From Flammeovirga sp. EKP202 (GTDB lineage Bacteria > Bacteroidota > Bacteroidia > Cytophagales > Flammeovirgaceae): a stretch of 60,654 nt of DNA. Shown piece by piece: positions 18,355-26,927 of this stretch. Where the stretch lies: NCBI RefSeq assembly GCF_014534745.1, contig NZ_JACVVP010000046.1:1-60654 (forward strand), written 5' to 3'. Within the stretch, counting starts at the first letter, position 1, and the number at the start of each line of letters is the position of its first letter. The translations under genes and the position numbers were made by a program. The notes beneath the pieces are model-generated. The model had not been told where the DNA came from. It did not search any database and worked only from the letters and a program-made list of their open reading frames with translations.

Positions 18355-21207
18355 ATGAAATCTATTAAGATTGTTTATTTCATCTCACTTTTGACATCCT
18401 TATTTTGTGGAAGCTTTTCAGCTTTTGGGCAAGAAAAAGGAGCTGTATATGGTTCTATTGCTGATGCAACTGGACCTCTTCCTGGAGTTAGTATTAAAAT
18501 ACAAGGAACCAATATAGGAACCATAACTGATCAGGCAGGAGATTTCTACCTTTCTAATATCAATGAAGGAAATCACACCTTAGAATTCTCTTTTATTGGC
18601 TACACTAAAATCAGTAAAGATATCACAGTAGTCAATGGACAAAAGCTTGATTTGGGTGATGTTAGAATGGATGAAAATGCAACCGAACTTGAAAGTGTTA
18701 TTATCACTAGTCAGTATCTACCTTCTCAAGTAAGAGCTTTAGGATTACAAAAAAAGAGCCTTGCGATTGGTAATGTACTTGCAGCAGATCAAGTGGGTAA
18801 GTTACCAGATAGAAATGCAGCTGAAGCGCTTCAAAGAGTACCAGGTGTTTCTATTACAAGATATAGAGGGGAAGGTCAGATGGCTATTGTACGTGGTACT
18901 CCTATGGAATGGAACTCTATGCTAATCAATGGCAGCAGACTTCCAGCCGGCTCTACGTACAGCGGAGGTTCACGATCAACAGGACTAGATGTTTTCCCTA
19001 CAGAGTTAATTGAATATGCTACTGTAACAAAAGCATTGACTCCTGATATGGAAGGTGATGCTATTGGCGGCAGTATTAACCTTCAAACTAGAAAAGTAGC
19101 CAGTGATAATGGATTAAATATCAACTTAGGAGCTGGTTATAATGAGAAAGGAGAACAGCCCGGATATAATTTCGCAGGTATTTTTCAAAAACGATTCCTC
19201 GATGGAAAACTAGGAGTTATTGCTTCAGCATCTTCTTGGAGCAGAGGTGTTACTCAAGATAATCAAATCATCAACTATAACTATATGGTAGAAGAGGCTC
19301 CAACCTATTCTATCAACAATCTGGAATTAAGACAATATAGAGGACAACGTACTACTACAGGTGCTTACTTAGCAACTGATTATAAATTCAATGAAAGGCA
19401 TCAAATTTACTTAAGCGGAACATTTAACCGCATGGGTGAAGATTACAAAACAAGACAGTATACCTTCCACTTTGATGATGACGCTGCTGAAATGCTAACG
19501 AGAAGAAACGCAGCGAACACAGATTTATTTGGAGGAGAACTTGAAGGTGATCATCAATTGGGTAAAGGCTGGAAACTTAATTGGAAGGGTTCTTATTATG
19601 AAACAGGCTCTCTTATGGGTACTCCACTTGATAATCAATATATGGATTATGGACTACCATTTACTTACTTCAGACAAAATGGTGTCACTTACGGAGGCAA
19701 GGCAAATGATGGTTATAAATACCTAGCCATGGATTCTCCAAATGGTATTGGTGATCACCCAGGAAACATTTTACCACACAATGAAGTGGGCTTAAATCCT
19801 GATTTGATGAACTTGAATATGATTATTCTTTATGGTATTGAGGGGAAAGAAGCAGATCAGACGTATCAGTTCAATTTAGAGAATCAGCTTCATGAAACTT
19901 TCAAGTTAAAGTTTGGAGGCAAGCACCGTAGAAAAGAACACACAATGGTTACTGGACAAGCACTTTATTTATCCATAGCTGGAATTGGTATTCCAGGTGC
20001 TCCAGTTTATCCTTTATCATCCTTCAATACAGAAACTCTTCCTCAACGTAACCAATTTTTGAGTGAAATGGGATCGCCTTACGGTAATAATTTATTACCA
20101 CATATTACAATGAGCGACTTGGACAGAACTGCATCTTGGATTGATACCAAAGAAGCTCAAGGGGCATTTATGGACCTGACTAATACAGATAATCTTTTAC
20201 TGGCCAATACAAATGCTAGAGAAAATGTAACTGCGGCCTATGCAATGGGAGAATGGCAATTAAGCAACCGTTTATTGTTTGTTGGTGGACTTCGTTATGA
20301 AAATACTTTTGTTCAAATGGACGGTTATGAAATGGATATTGATGGCAATTTGAAAGCTGTTTCTCCATCAAACACTTATCATTCTCTCCTTCCGATGGCA
20401 CATTTAAAATACACTGCCAATGAACAAACCAACATACGTTTTGCTTATACCAGAACATTTGCCCGTCCTAATTTCTCTCAACTAAACCCTTCTACTTCTT
20501 CAAATATGGGAGCGAATGGTTTACCAACAGTAAGTGGTGGTAATATGAACTTAAAACCTACTTATGCTCATAACTTTGATTTGATGGGAGAATATTTCTT
20601 TAAAGATATAGGTATTTTCTCTGCAGGGGTATTCTTCAAACAACTCAATGATGTCATCTATACCAATGCTTCTCAAAAAATGGTGGATGGTACGCTAACT
20701 ACTTTCTATCAACCTGAAAACTCTAATGGAGGTTGGTTGACTGGTTTAGAATTAGCCTTTTCAAAACGTCTTACTTTCTTGCCTGGTTTTATGTCCCGTT
20801 TTGGAGTTGATATGAATTATACATTCACGGCTTCTGAAGTTGAAATTCCATTATCTGAAGAAGAATTGGTTTATGAACCTCTTAAGAATCAGCCAAAACA
20901 CATTTACAATGCTTCATTATTCTATGAACACAAAGGTTTGATGCTTCGTTTAGCGGCGAACTACAAAGGTGAATTTATATCTGAATATCGTTTAGAGGCT
21001 GGTCCTGATCATTATCAATGGTATGACAAAATGTTTATGCTTGATGCCTCTGGAAGTTATTCCATCAGTGATAGAATACAGGTGTATGTAGAAATGAACA
21101 ACCTTACCAACTCACCGCTAAAATACTACCATGGTACTTCTGACCGACCTGAAGAAGTGGAATACTATGGCATCAGAGGTCAATTAGGACTTCGCTTCAA
21201 CTTATAA
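18355..21207 (+). CDS. TonB-dependent receptor with carboxypeptidase-regulatory domain
   Basis: A 950-residue outer-membrane receptor. A signal peptide (about 1-25) leads to a CarboxypepD_reg-like beta-sandwich (about 28-115; GVSIKIQGTNIGTITDQAGD). The plug follows (about 125-250), with PDRNAAEALQRVPGVSI, VRGTP and DMEGDAIGGSINL. A 22-strand barrel ends in LGLRFNL, with an aromatic-rich C-terminus. The plug wording resembles the TIGR01782 class rather than SusC, and no SusD follows. Instead a secreted phosphatase gene follows 67 bases later, suggesting import of a product released from a phosphorylated compound. Confidence 0.92.
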   Translation: MKSIKIVYFISLLTSLFCGSFSAFGQEKGAVYGSIADATGPLPGVSIKIQGTNIGTITDQAGDFYLSNINEGNHTLEFSFIGYTKISKDITVVNGQKLDLGDVRMDENATELESVIITSQYLPSQVRALGLQKKSLAIGNVLAADQVGKLPDRNAAEALQRVPGVSITRYRGEGQMAIVRGTPMEWNSMLINGSRLPAGSTYSGGSRSTGLDVFPTELIEYATVTKALTPDMEGDAIGGSINLQTRKVASDNGLNINLGAGYNEKGEQPGYNFAGIFQKRFLDGKLGVIASASSWSRGVTQDNQIINYNYMVEEAPTYSINNLELRQYRGQRTTTGAYLATDYKFNERHQIYLSGTFNRMGEDYKTRQYTFHFDDDAAEMLTRRNAANTDLFGGELEGDHQLGKGWKLNWKGSYYETGSLMGTPLDNQYMDYGLPFTYFRQNGVTYGGKANDGYKYLAMDSPNGIGDHPGNILPHNEVGLNPDLMNLNMIILYGIEGKEADQTYQFNLENQLHETFKLKFGGKHRRKEHTMVTGQALYLSIAGIGIPGAPVYPLSSFNTETLPQRNQFLSEMGSPYGNNLLPHITMSDLDRTASWIDTKEAQGAFMDLTNTDNLLLANTNARENVTAAYAMGEWQLSNRLLFVGGLRYENTFVQMDGYEMDIDGNLKAVSPSNTYHSLLPMAHLKYTANEQTNIRFAYTRTFARPNFSQLNPSTSSNMGANGLPTVSGGNMNLKPTYAHNFDLMGEYFFKDIGIFSAGVFFKQLNDVIYTNASQKMVDGTLTTFYQPENSNGGWLTGLELAFSKRLTFLPGFMSRFGVDMNYTFTASEVEIPLSEEELVYEPLKNQPKHIYNASLFYEHKGLMLRLAANYKGEFISEYRLEAGPDHYQWYDKMFMLDASGSYSISDRIQVYVEMNNLTNSPLKYYHGTSDRPEEVEYYGIRGQLGLRFNL

Positions 21208-21227
21208 AAACCATTTTATTAATCAAT

Positions 21228-21254
21228 TCTCCCTACAATCATCTGGTAGGGAGA
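21228..21254 (+). terminator. Intercistronic hairpin between receptor and phosphatase genes
   Basis: A perfect 9-bp stem (TCTCCCTAC at 21228-21236, complement at 21246-21254) lies in the 67-base gap between two co-directional genes. There is no U-run after it, so it more likely stabilises the upstream message or lowers downstream expression than ends transcription. Confidence 0.45.
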
Positions 21255-21274
21255 GTTATCTACAGTTTATCAAT

Positions 21275-22306
21275 ATGAAAAAAACAGCAATCACAGTGAT
21301 GTCCTTGATCACAATGGCTTGTGGGAACTATACCCCAACTGAAGCACCTGAAAGAACTTTATATGAAGAAATATATGTCAGCAGACAAGATGATGGTGGC
21401 TATCACTTTACTAACAATGGCAATAAAGAATGGCTGGTATTTTTAGAAGAAAAGAATATTGGAAAACTAAATGATAGTCTTGAACTTACTTATGATAAAA
21501 ATGAAAGAGCCGTATTTTTAGCTGTTTCTGGCAATGACAGTTTATGGGTTTCTGAGCGCAACTTATCCATTGAGGGGGTTCCAAATTTTAGAGATATAGG
21601 CGGTATTAAAACCAATGACAACAGACAAATCAAATGGGGTAGCATTTATAGAAGTGATGATTTTTCATCTACAGAAGAAAGTGGCTGGGAGAAACTTACA
21701 GCCATGAATGTGAAGCAAAAGATAGACTTCCGATCTCCTCAAGAGAAAAAAGACAACCCCGATATTTTTGAGGAAAGATTAAATGGCAAAGAATACAGTC
21801 TGATTATCGACCCAGGTAATATGGATGAGTTTAAAGATATTATTACTGATAAAAACACTACTCAGGAAGATATTGATAAACTGCTTCATGATATGAACCG
21901 CCTTTTTGTTCAACAATGGGCTTATAGATATAAAGAATATTTTCAATTACTGCTTGAAGCTGAAACTCCACTTGTATTTCATTGTACTGCTGGTAAAGAC
22001 CGTACTGGCTTATGTTCAGCATTAACGTTATATGCTTTAGGTGTAAATATGGAAACCATCTATGATGAATATGAATTATCGAATCATTACCGTCATGGAA
22101 ACAATGAAAAATTGGTAAAGAAAGTCGCATTTATGGGCATTCCTCCAGAAATCATGAGAAGAGCAATGGGCGTTGAAAGAAGTTGGTTAAAAGCCGGTTT
22201 TGACCAAATCGTTCAAGATTATGGTAGTGTTGACAAATACTTTGAAGTTGCGTTAGAATTATCTCAAAACGACATTTTAAAATTAAGAAACAAGTACCTT
22301 TATTAA
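21275..22306 (+). CDS. Lipoprotein tyrosine phosphatase (Tyr_phosphatase3-type)
   Basis: A 343-residue exported lipoprotein. Lipobox ITMAC gives the acylated Cys16. After a beta-rich region of about 85 residues comes the NFRDIGG motif (104-110) and the CX5R active site HCTAGKDRTG, with Cys237 as nucleophile and Arg243. This is the tyrosine phosphatase family that also contains lipid- and inositol-phosphate phosphatases. It follows a TonB receptor and an AraC-type regulator, which favours a nutrient (phosphoester) role over signalling. The substrate is unknown. Confidence 0.88.
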   Translation: MKKTAITVMSLITMACGNYTPTEAPERTLYEEIYVSRQDDGGYHFTNNGNKEWLVFLEEKNIGKLNDSLELTYDKNERAVFLAVSGNDSLWVSERNLSIEGVPNFRDIGGIKTNDNRQIKWGSIYRSDDFSSTEESGWEKLTAMNVKQKIDFRSPQEKKDNPDIFEERLNGKEYSLIIDPGNMDEFKDIITDKNTTQEDIDKLLHDMNRLFVQQWAYRYKEYFQLLLEAETPLVFHCTAGKDRTGLCSALTLYALGVNMETIYDEYELSNHYRHGNNEKLVKKVAFMGIPPEIMRRAMGVERSWLKAGFDQIVQDYGSVDKYFEVALELSQNDILKLRNKYLY

Positions 22307-22327
22307 TCATTTTAGCTTCCCAATTCT

Positions 22328-22362
22328 CCCCTTATTATTCTTAATCATAGAATAGTAAGGGG
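22328..22362 (+). terminator. Intrinsic terminator of the phosphatase gene
   Basis: A 13-bp stem with one G-U pair (22328-22340 with 22350-22362) is followed by CTTTTATTTTTA. It ends the receptor-phosphatase unit. Confidence 0.85.
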
Positions 22363-22509
22363 CTTTTATTTTTAGAATTTTTCTAATGGAATTTCAACAA
22401 CTTATGACTTCCCTTTTCTGTTTATCAATAAATCTATTTTTTTTCAACATATTCGTATTATAAAGCGGTAAGTGCACAAAATATTTACTGCATAACCAAG
22501 TGATAGACT

Positions 22510-23091
22510 ATGAAAAAAATCTGTTTTGCGACAAACAATGTCAATAAATTAAAGGAAATACAACAGCAATTGGATGGACTTTACACTATTGTAAGTTTAA
22601 AAGAAATTGGTTGTGAGGAAGAGTTGCCAGAAACTCAAGAAACTTTAGAAGGAAATTCTTTACAAAAGGCACAATACGTTTGGAATAATTATGGTGTGAG
22701 CTGTTTTGCAGATGATACAGGCTTAGAAGTAACGGCACTTAACAATGAGCCAGGAGTTTATTCTGCAAGATACGCTGGTCCTCAACGTGATTCTGAAGAT
22801 AATATGGATTTGGTATTGAAAAACCTTGAAGGAAAAAAGGATAGGTCCGCTAAATTCAGAACTGTTATTACGTTGCTTTGGGAAGGAAATGTAGAACAGG
22901 TAGAAGGAGAAGCGAAAGGTGATATTATTTCTGAAAGAACAGGTGATCAAGGTTTCGGGTATGATCCAATCTTCAGACCTGAAAATGAAACAAAAACATT
23001 TGCTCAGTTATCTTCTGCTGAAAAAAATAAAATTAGCCACAGAGGCAGAGCAGTTTCTAAATTAATTGAATTATTAAAAGATAAAGTTTAG
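22510..23091 (+). CDS. rdgB: Non-canonical purine NTP pyrophosphatase (RdgB/HAM1)
   Basis: A 193-residue member of the ITPase family, which hydrolyses dITP, ITP and XTP to monophosphates and so keeps deaminated purines out of DNA and RNA. Visible are the N-terminal ATNNVNKLKEI, FADDTGLEVTAL, the GVYSARYAG substrate loop, GFGYDPIF and the C-terminal SHRGRA. It is soluble and of normal length. A gene for a membrane protein starts 43 bases downstream on the same strand. Confidence 0.96.
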   Translation: MKKICFATNNVNKLKEIQQQLDGLYTIVSLKEIGCEEELPETQETLEGNSLQKAQYVWNNYGVSCFADDTGLEVTALNNEPGVYSARYAGPQRDSEDNMDLVLKNLEGKKDRSAKFRTVITLLWEGNVEQVEGEAKGDIISERTGDQGFGYDPIFRPENETKTFAQLSSAEKNKISHRGRAVSKLIELLKDKV

Positions 23092-23134
23092 ATTTAGAAT
23101 TGTTCGTACAAACTTTCACTACTTTTTTATTTTT

Positions 23135-24082
23135 ATGAATAAACTAACATTACAATCTGAGAAAGAGTACAAAAACTTTGGTTTAGCTTTCGGACTAGGT
23201 TTTATTATTGTACAGATTTCCCCTCTTATTTATGGATTAATTAATGGAGGAAATGCAAGCACGTGGACTACAATTGGACTCATCGTCACAAGTCTTTTCA
23301 GCTCACCTGCCATCCTATTTTTAGGGATCGGACTATTAAAAGGATATAAAGAAAAAGCAATTTTCTGGGTAGGCATCATGGGGTTGTGGATGAATGTAAT
23401 GCTCAACCTTTACATTCAACAAGGAGGAGAAGTGGTGTATTTAGAATCTATTTTACATACACTTTCTAGAAAATTAGTGGCTCTGATTATTTCATTATTA
23501 ATCATTCGTCATTTCATCGCTACCAAAAACCTTTTACAGCTGTTTCTTGGTTTTGGTATATATGTCATAATGTCCACTGTTAGCTCATTTATACAATTCA
23601 GTGATAGCTTAGCTACTGACGAAATTGTGAGTCAAGCACTTTGGGGTGCTTTATTCTATGTCTTTGGATTAGCTTTTGGATATCTTTTATTTACTATTTT
23701 CTCTGGTAAAAATGATCATGAAGGTAATCAAGCTGAGGTCATTACACCAGGTTTCCAAAATGCTCAATTGATATTTTACTTTATGATTTTCTGCTTATAC
23801 TTTGCAGATATTTGGATGGGACAATCCAATTTAAGAACCAATGTCAATGTCCTTTTCCAAGTACTTTTCGCATCGATAGGCATTATATATTTCACTAAAA
23901 ATATTATTACAATTGGTATGGCCATGACACTCCTTTCTTTGATTGGAAGAATCATTGTATTCTCTAAAGATATGAGTGCGATCAATACATTAGGGGTGGC
24001 TATTACCTTATTGTTCTTAATATTATTTGAGATGTCAAGAAGACAGTTCAATGATGGAAAGAAAGGAAAGCGAAACAAGTAA
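23135..24082 (+). CDS. Polytopic membrane protein of unknown function
   Basis: A 315-residue protein with about eight or nine hydrophobic segments spread over its length, a short cytoplasmic-looking break near residues 190-205 (GKNDHEGNQ), and a basic C-terminal tail (RRQFNDGKKGKRNK). I recognise no family. It is probably co-transcribed with rdgB and ends at a very strong bidirectional hairpin. Confidence 0.75.
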   Translation: MNKLTLQSEKEYKNFGLAFGLGFIIVQISPLIYGLINGGNASTWTTIGLIVTSLFSSPAILFLGIGLLKGYKEKAIFWVGIMGLWMNVMLNLYIQQGGEVVYLESILHTLSRKLVALIISLLIIRHFIATKNLLQLFLGFGIYVIMSTVSSFIQFSDSLATDEIVSQALWGALFYVFGLAFGYLLFTIFSGKNDHEGNQAEVITPGFQNAQLIFYFMIFCLYFADIWMGQSNLRTNVNVLFQVLFASIGIIYFTKNIITIGMAMTLLSLIGRIIVFSKDMSAINTLGVAITLLFLILFEMSRRQFNDGKKGKRNK

Positions 24083-24096
24083 TTTCTTTTTCACCC

Positions 24097-24161
24097 TTTT
24101 CTATGAACAAAAAGAGCAATTGTAATTTCATATCACAATTGCTCTTTTTGTTCATAGAAAA
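24097..24161. terminator. Perfect 27-bp bidirectional hairpin
   Basis: The arms at 24097-24123 and 24135-24161 are perfectly complementary over 27 bp with an 11-base loop. Each arm contains AACAAAAAGAGC or its complement, which gives an internal U-run on either strand. It sits between convergent genes (the membrane protein and nuoC). Confidence 0.85.
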
Positions 24162-24179
24162 TATTAAGTGCATTAAAAT

Positions 24180-24671
24180 CTAATCTTTTTCATATTTGAT
24201 TTTAATTCCATGATACCTCTCTTCAGGCTCATAATCTTTTTGAAGTGGGTGACCAACCCAGTCATCTGGCGATAAAATTCTTCTTAAATCAGGATGATTC
24301 TCAAAACGAATACCTACTAAATCATAAGCTTCTCTTTCATGCCAGTCCGCTGCTCTCCAAACAGAAGTCACACTCGGTAAAGTAGGGTTTTCTCTGTCCA
24401 ATATTACTTTTAATGTCAATTTATGACCGAAAGGGATGGAATAAAGATGATAAATCACTTCCATCGTTTTTTTTGTAGGGCCATTATCTACACCAGTTAA
24501 ACAAGAAAGCGAATCAAAATAAGTTGTTTTATTCTCCTTCAAAAACTGACAAACTATTGCAATATTCTCTCCTTCCACTATGATTTCATCTTGTGGCTTA
24601 ATAGGATTATAAGTCAATTTACAATCTGATAGATTTTCATTGATAAAAGCTAATATCTCTTCTGTTGTCAT
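24180..24671 (-). CDS. nuoC: NADH-quinone oxidoreductase subunit C
   Basis: A 163-residue 30-kDa-type subunit of respiratory complex I, part of the peripheral arm. The family signature is clear in the C-terminal half: WHEREAYDLVGIRFENHPDLRRIL followed by HPLQKDYE. It lies 2 bases after nuoB, so the two are translationally coupled. No nuoD follows; a strong terminator does. The other complex I genes must be elsewhere. Confidence 0.93.
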   Translation of the reverse strand: MTTEEILAFINENLSDCKLTYNPIKPQDEIIVEGENIAIVCQFLKENKTTYFDSLSCLTGVDNGPTKKTMEVIYHLYSIPFGHKLTLKVILDRENPTLPSVTSVWRAADWHEREAYDLVGIRFENHPDLRRILSPDDWVGHPLQKDYEPEERYHGIKIKYEKD

Positions 24672-24673
24672 TT

Positions 24674-25198
24674 CTAAGCCGTTTTTTCTTTTAATAGATT
24701 TTCTACAGCAGTTGGAGCCATTAAAGTTTCTTTTTTGATTTCATCTCTTAACTTTAATATTCCACCAATCAACGCTTCTGGTCTTGGTGGGCATCCTGGT
24801 ACATAAACATCCACTGGAATAATTCTATCTACACCCTTTACTACATTATAGCCATGTTCCCAATAAGGACCGCCACAATTTGAACAAGATCCCATTGAAA
24901 TTACATACCTAGGTTCTGCCATTTGTTCATATAAACGACGAACTCTATCAGCCATTTTGAAAGTAACCGTTCCCGAAATAATCATACAATCCGACTGTCT
25001 TGGTGTTGCTCTTGGAAATACTCCAAAACGATCCAAATCATAATTGGAAGCAAACGTACTCATCATCTCAATGGCACAACATGCCAAACCAAAGCCTAAA
25101 GGCCAAAGTGATGACAAACGAGCCCAGTTAATGAGATCGTCTACTTTTGATATAACTATTTCTCCTTGACCGAAGTTCTGGTCCATTAGTCCTTTCAT
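24674..25198 (-). CDS. nuoB: NADH-quinone oxidoreductase subunit B
   Basis: A 174-residue complex I subunit that carries the N2 4Fe-4S cluster next to the quinone site. All four cluster cysteines are present: Cys40-Cys41 (LACCAIEMM), Cys105 (MGSCSNCGG) and Cys136 ([11 protein letters not shown]). It starts 18 bases after hemC and runs directly into nuoC. nuoA is not upstream, which is unusual for this gene. Confidence 0.94.
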   Translation of the reverse strand: MKGLMDQNFGQGEIVISKVDDLINWARLSSLWPLGFGLACCAIEMMSTFASNYDLDRFGVFPRATPRQSDCMIISGTVTFKMADRVRRLYEQMAEPRYVISMGSCSNCGGPYWEHGYNVVKGVDRIIPVDVYVPGCPPRPEALIGGILKLRDEIKKETLMAPTAVENLLKEKTA

Positions 25199-25216
25199 AG
25201 CGATATGTAATAAAGT

Positions 25217-26146
25217 TTAGTTTTTTAATGTTGCTAATAATTCGGCACCACCGTTTGCTAAAGTTTCCTTTGCAATTTGAGTTCCCGCCTCCTCTACTTT
25301 ATCAGCATCTACAGTATAGGTGTATCGAATTTGAGGTTTACCTTCTGGTACTGCTAAACCTCCTGTAATGTTTATTTGTTTATCTTCTGTCCATGTCGCC
25401 AAACAAAAAGCAGGAATACTACAACCACCTTGTAATTCTTTCAAAAAGGCTCTTTCACCTCTTACACAACGTTCTGTATCTTCATCATTGATTGCATTTC
25501 TTACTGCTTCTTTAATCTCAGCATCAAGTGTTACCGCAGATTCGATCGCTACACACCCTTGTCCCGTTGCAGGAGTAAAAGTATCTAATGGCAATTCATG
25601 AACAATCATATCATCGTATTCCATTCTATGAACTCCAGCATAGGCCAACATCAATACATCACATAAACCATCTTTCATTTTCTGAATTCTTGTTTGTAAG
25701 TTTCCTCTAACGTCAACAATTTTTGCATTAGGGAATTGGCTCTTAAGCATTGCTACTCTTCGTACAGAAGAAGTACCTATCACAATAGCTGAAGATGAAT
25801 TGATCTCCAATCCTTCTTTATGACTCACAAATACATCGTGGCATGCTTCTCTTTCCGTAAAGGCAATTAATTCAAAGTCATCGCCTAAAGAGGCCTGCAT
25901 ATCTTTTGCACTATGAACCGCAATATCAATCCCTCCATTTCTTAATTGTTCTTCTAATTCTTCAGTGAAAACACCTTTTGAACCAATTTTTGAAAGTGAA
26001 CGGTCTAAAATTTTATCTCCTTTTGTTTCTATCAGTACAAGTTCAGCCTTATGATTATTTTTTTCTAAAAGCTCTTTTACATAATAAGCTTGCCATAAAG
26101 CGAGCTTACTTTTACGAGTACCGATTTTTATTATTCTCTCTGCCAT
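25217..26146 (-). CDS. hemC: Hydroxymethylbilane synthase (porphobilinogen deaminase)
   Basis: A 309-residue enzyme that joins four porphobilinogen units to hydroxymethylbilane in haem synthesis. Visible are IGTRKSKLALWQA at the N-terminus, HSAKDM with the catalytic Asp82, GTSSVRR (124-130), and ELQGGCSIP with Cys242, which holds the dipyrromethane cofactor. It is cytosolic and of typical length. It heads an apparent hemC-nuoB-nuoC transcription unit, linking haem and respiratory-chain synthesis. Confidence 0.95.
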   Translation of the reverse strand: MAERIIKIGTRKSKLALWQAYYVKELLEKNNHKAELVLIETKGDKILDRSLSKIGSKGVFTEELEEQLRNGGIDIAVHSAKDMQASLGDDFELIAFTEREACHDVFVSHKEGLEINSSSAIVIGTSSVRRVAMLKSQFPNAKIVDVRGNLQTRIQKMKDGLCDVLMLAYAGVHRMEYDDMIVHELPLDTFTPATGQGCVAIESAVTLDAEIKEAVRNAINDEDTERCVRGERAFLKELQGGCSIPAFCLATWTEDKQINITGGLAVPEGKPQIRYTYTVDADKVEEAGTQIAKETLANGGAELLATLKN

Positions 26147-26222
26147 AGTTGTATCTTTCTAATGTTGCGAAGATACACACTAAGAAATTCAAAATAAAGG
26201 TCTTATAATGGAATACAAAAAA

Positions 26223-26252
26223 AAGACATTCAATATGTATCGAATGTCTTTC
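26223..26252 (-). terminator. Orphan intrinsic terminator
   Basis: A perfect 10-bp stem (AAAGACATTC at 26223-26232, complement at 26243-26252) is followed on the minus strand by TTTTTTTTGTATTCC. A second 9-bp hairpin (26288-26296 with 26302-26310) lies upstream. No recognised minus-strand gene precedes them. Confidence 0.65.
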
Positions 26253-26457
26253 CACAACTGGTTAATGTTACTGGTGTATCATGCCATATAATAGGTGACT
26301 AACCTATTATCTTTACCTATAACAATAATAATGTATAGAAAGTTTATTTAGAAACATTTTTAGAAATAAAAATGATTTTCTTGAAATTTTAATATGATAT
26401 TTCCATAAATCTTCAATTAAGAGGCTGTTTTCCTTAACAAGATGTAAAATATGGATA

Positions 26458-26491
26458 TTGTTCTTATTTGAATTCAAGATTAGTATATTTG
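26458..26491 (+). promoter_or_regulatory. Candidate promoter of the ArsR-type gene
   Basis: The -7 box TATATTTG (26484-26491) fits TANNTTTG and is 29 bases before the start codon. The best -33 TTG (26458-26460) is 23 bases away, at the long end of the usual spacing. Confidence 0.4.
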
Positions 26492-26520
26492 CCAATGCAA
26501 ATTAATGCGAAGACTATTAT

Positions 26521-26919
26521 ATGAAACTTAAACACTTTAATCTTTCCATTGGTACTCAAATTATGAAAGCCCTTGGCGAAGAATCAAGAATACGTATCAT
26601 GCACCTCCTTTATGAAAATGAGGAAATGTGTATATCAGATATTGAATTAGTTTTAGATTATACCCAAACTAAAACCTCTAGGCATTTGATTTACATGAAA
26701 AATGCTGGATTACTCAATGTTAGAAAAGTAGATCAATGGTCTTTTTATTCGATCAAAGAGGAAATTTTGGGTATTGTAGAAACCATCTTTAATTACATGG
26801 AAAAAGATACTACATTAATTGAAGATCAAACTACTTACAATACTTTATTTAGTAATAGAGAACTCGCAATCAATAAGATTGAAAGAAGAAGAATGAGTCA
26901 TTATCCAATTGGAGATTAA
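26521..26919 (+). CDS. ArsR-family winged-helix regulator
   Basis: A 132-residue small DNA-binding protein with the ArsR winged helix-turn-helix: ALGEESRIRIMHLLYENEEMCISDIELVLDYTQTKTSRHLIYMKNAGLL. The classic metal-binding ELCVCDL motif is replaced by EEMCISD with a single cysteine, so metal sensing of the ArsR/SmtB type is doubtful. A C-terminal extension of about 40 residues follows. It lies 8 bases before an RNA methyltransferase gene, in one operon. Confidence 0.88.
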   Translation: MKLKHFNLSIGTQIMKALGEESRIRIMHLLYENEEMCISDIELVLDYTQTKTSRHLIYMKNAGLLNVRKVDQWSFYSIKEEILGIVETIFNYMEKDTTLIEDQTTYNTLFSNRELAINKIERRRMSHYPIGD

Positions 26920-26927
26920 TATACAAT

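Larger units (their letters stand above)
26147..26520. other. Intergenic region with minus-strand terminator and hairpin
   Basis: This 374-base gap between divergent hemC and the ArsR gene holds no convincing protein gene. It contains two hairpins and, near its right end, the ArsR promoter. The terminator-like hairpin points leftward although no minus-strand gene lies before it, which hints at a small RNA. Confidence 0.5.

Noticed and set aside
26313-26495. 60-residue minus-strand open frame before the orphan terminator
   Set aside because: It needs a TTG start, overlaps the ArsR promoter, and its Asn/Lys/Ile-rich composition is that of AT-rich noncoding DNA.
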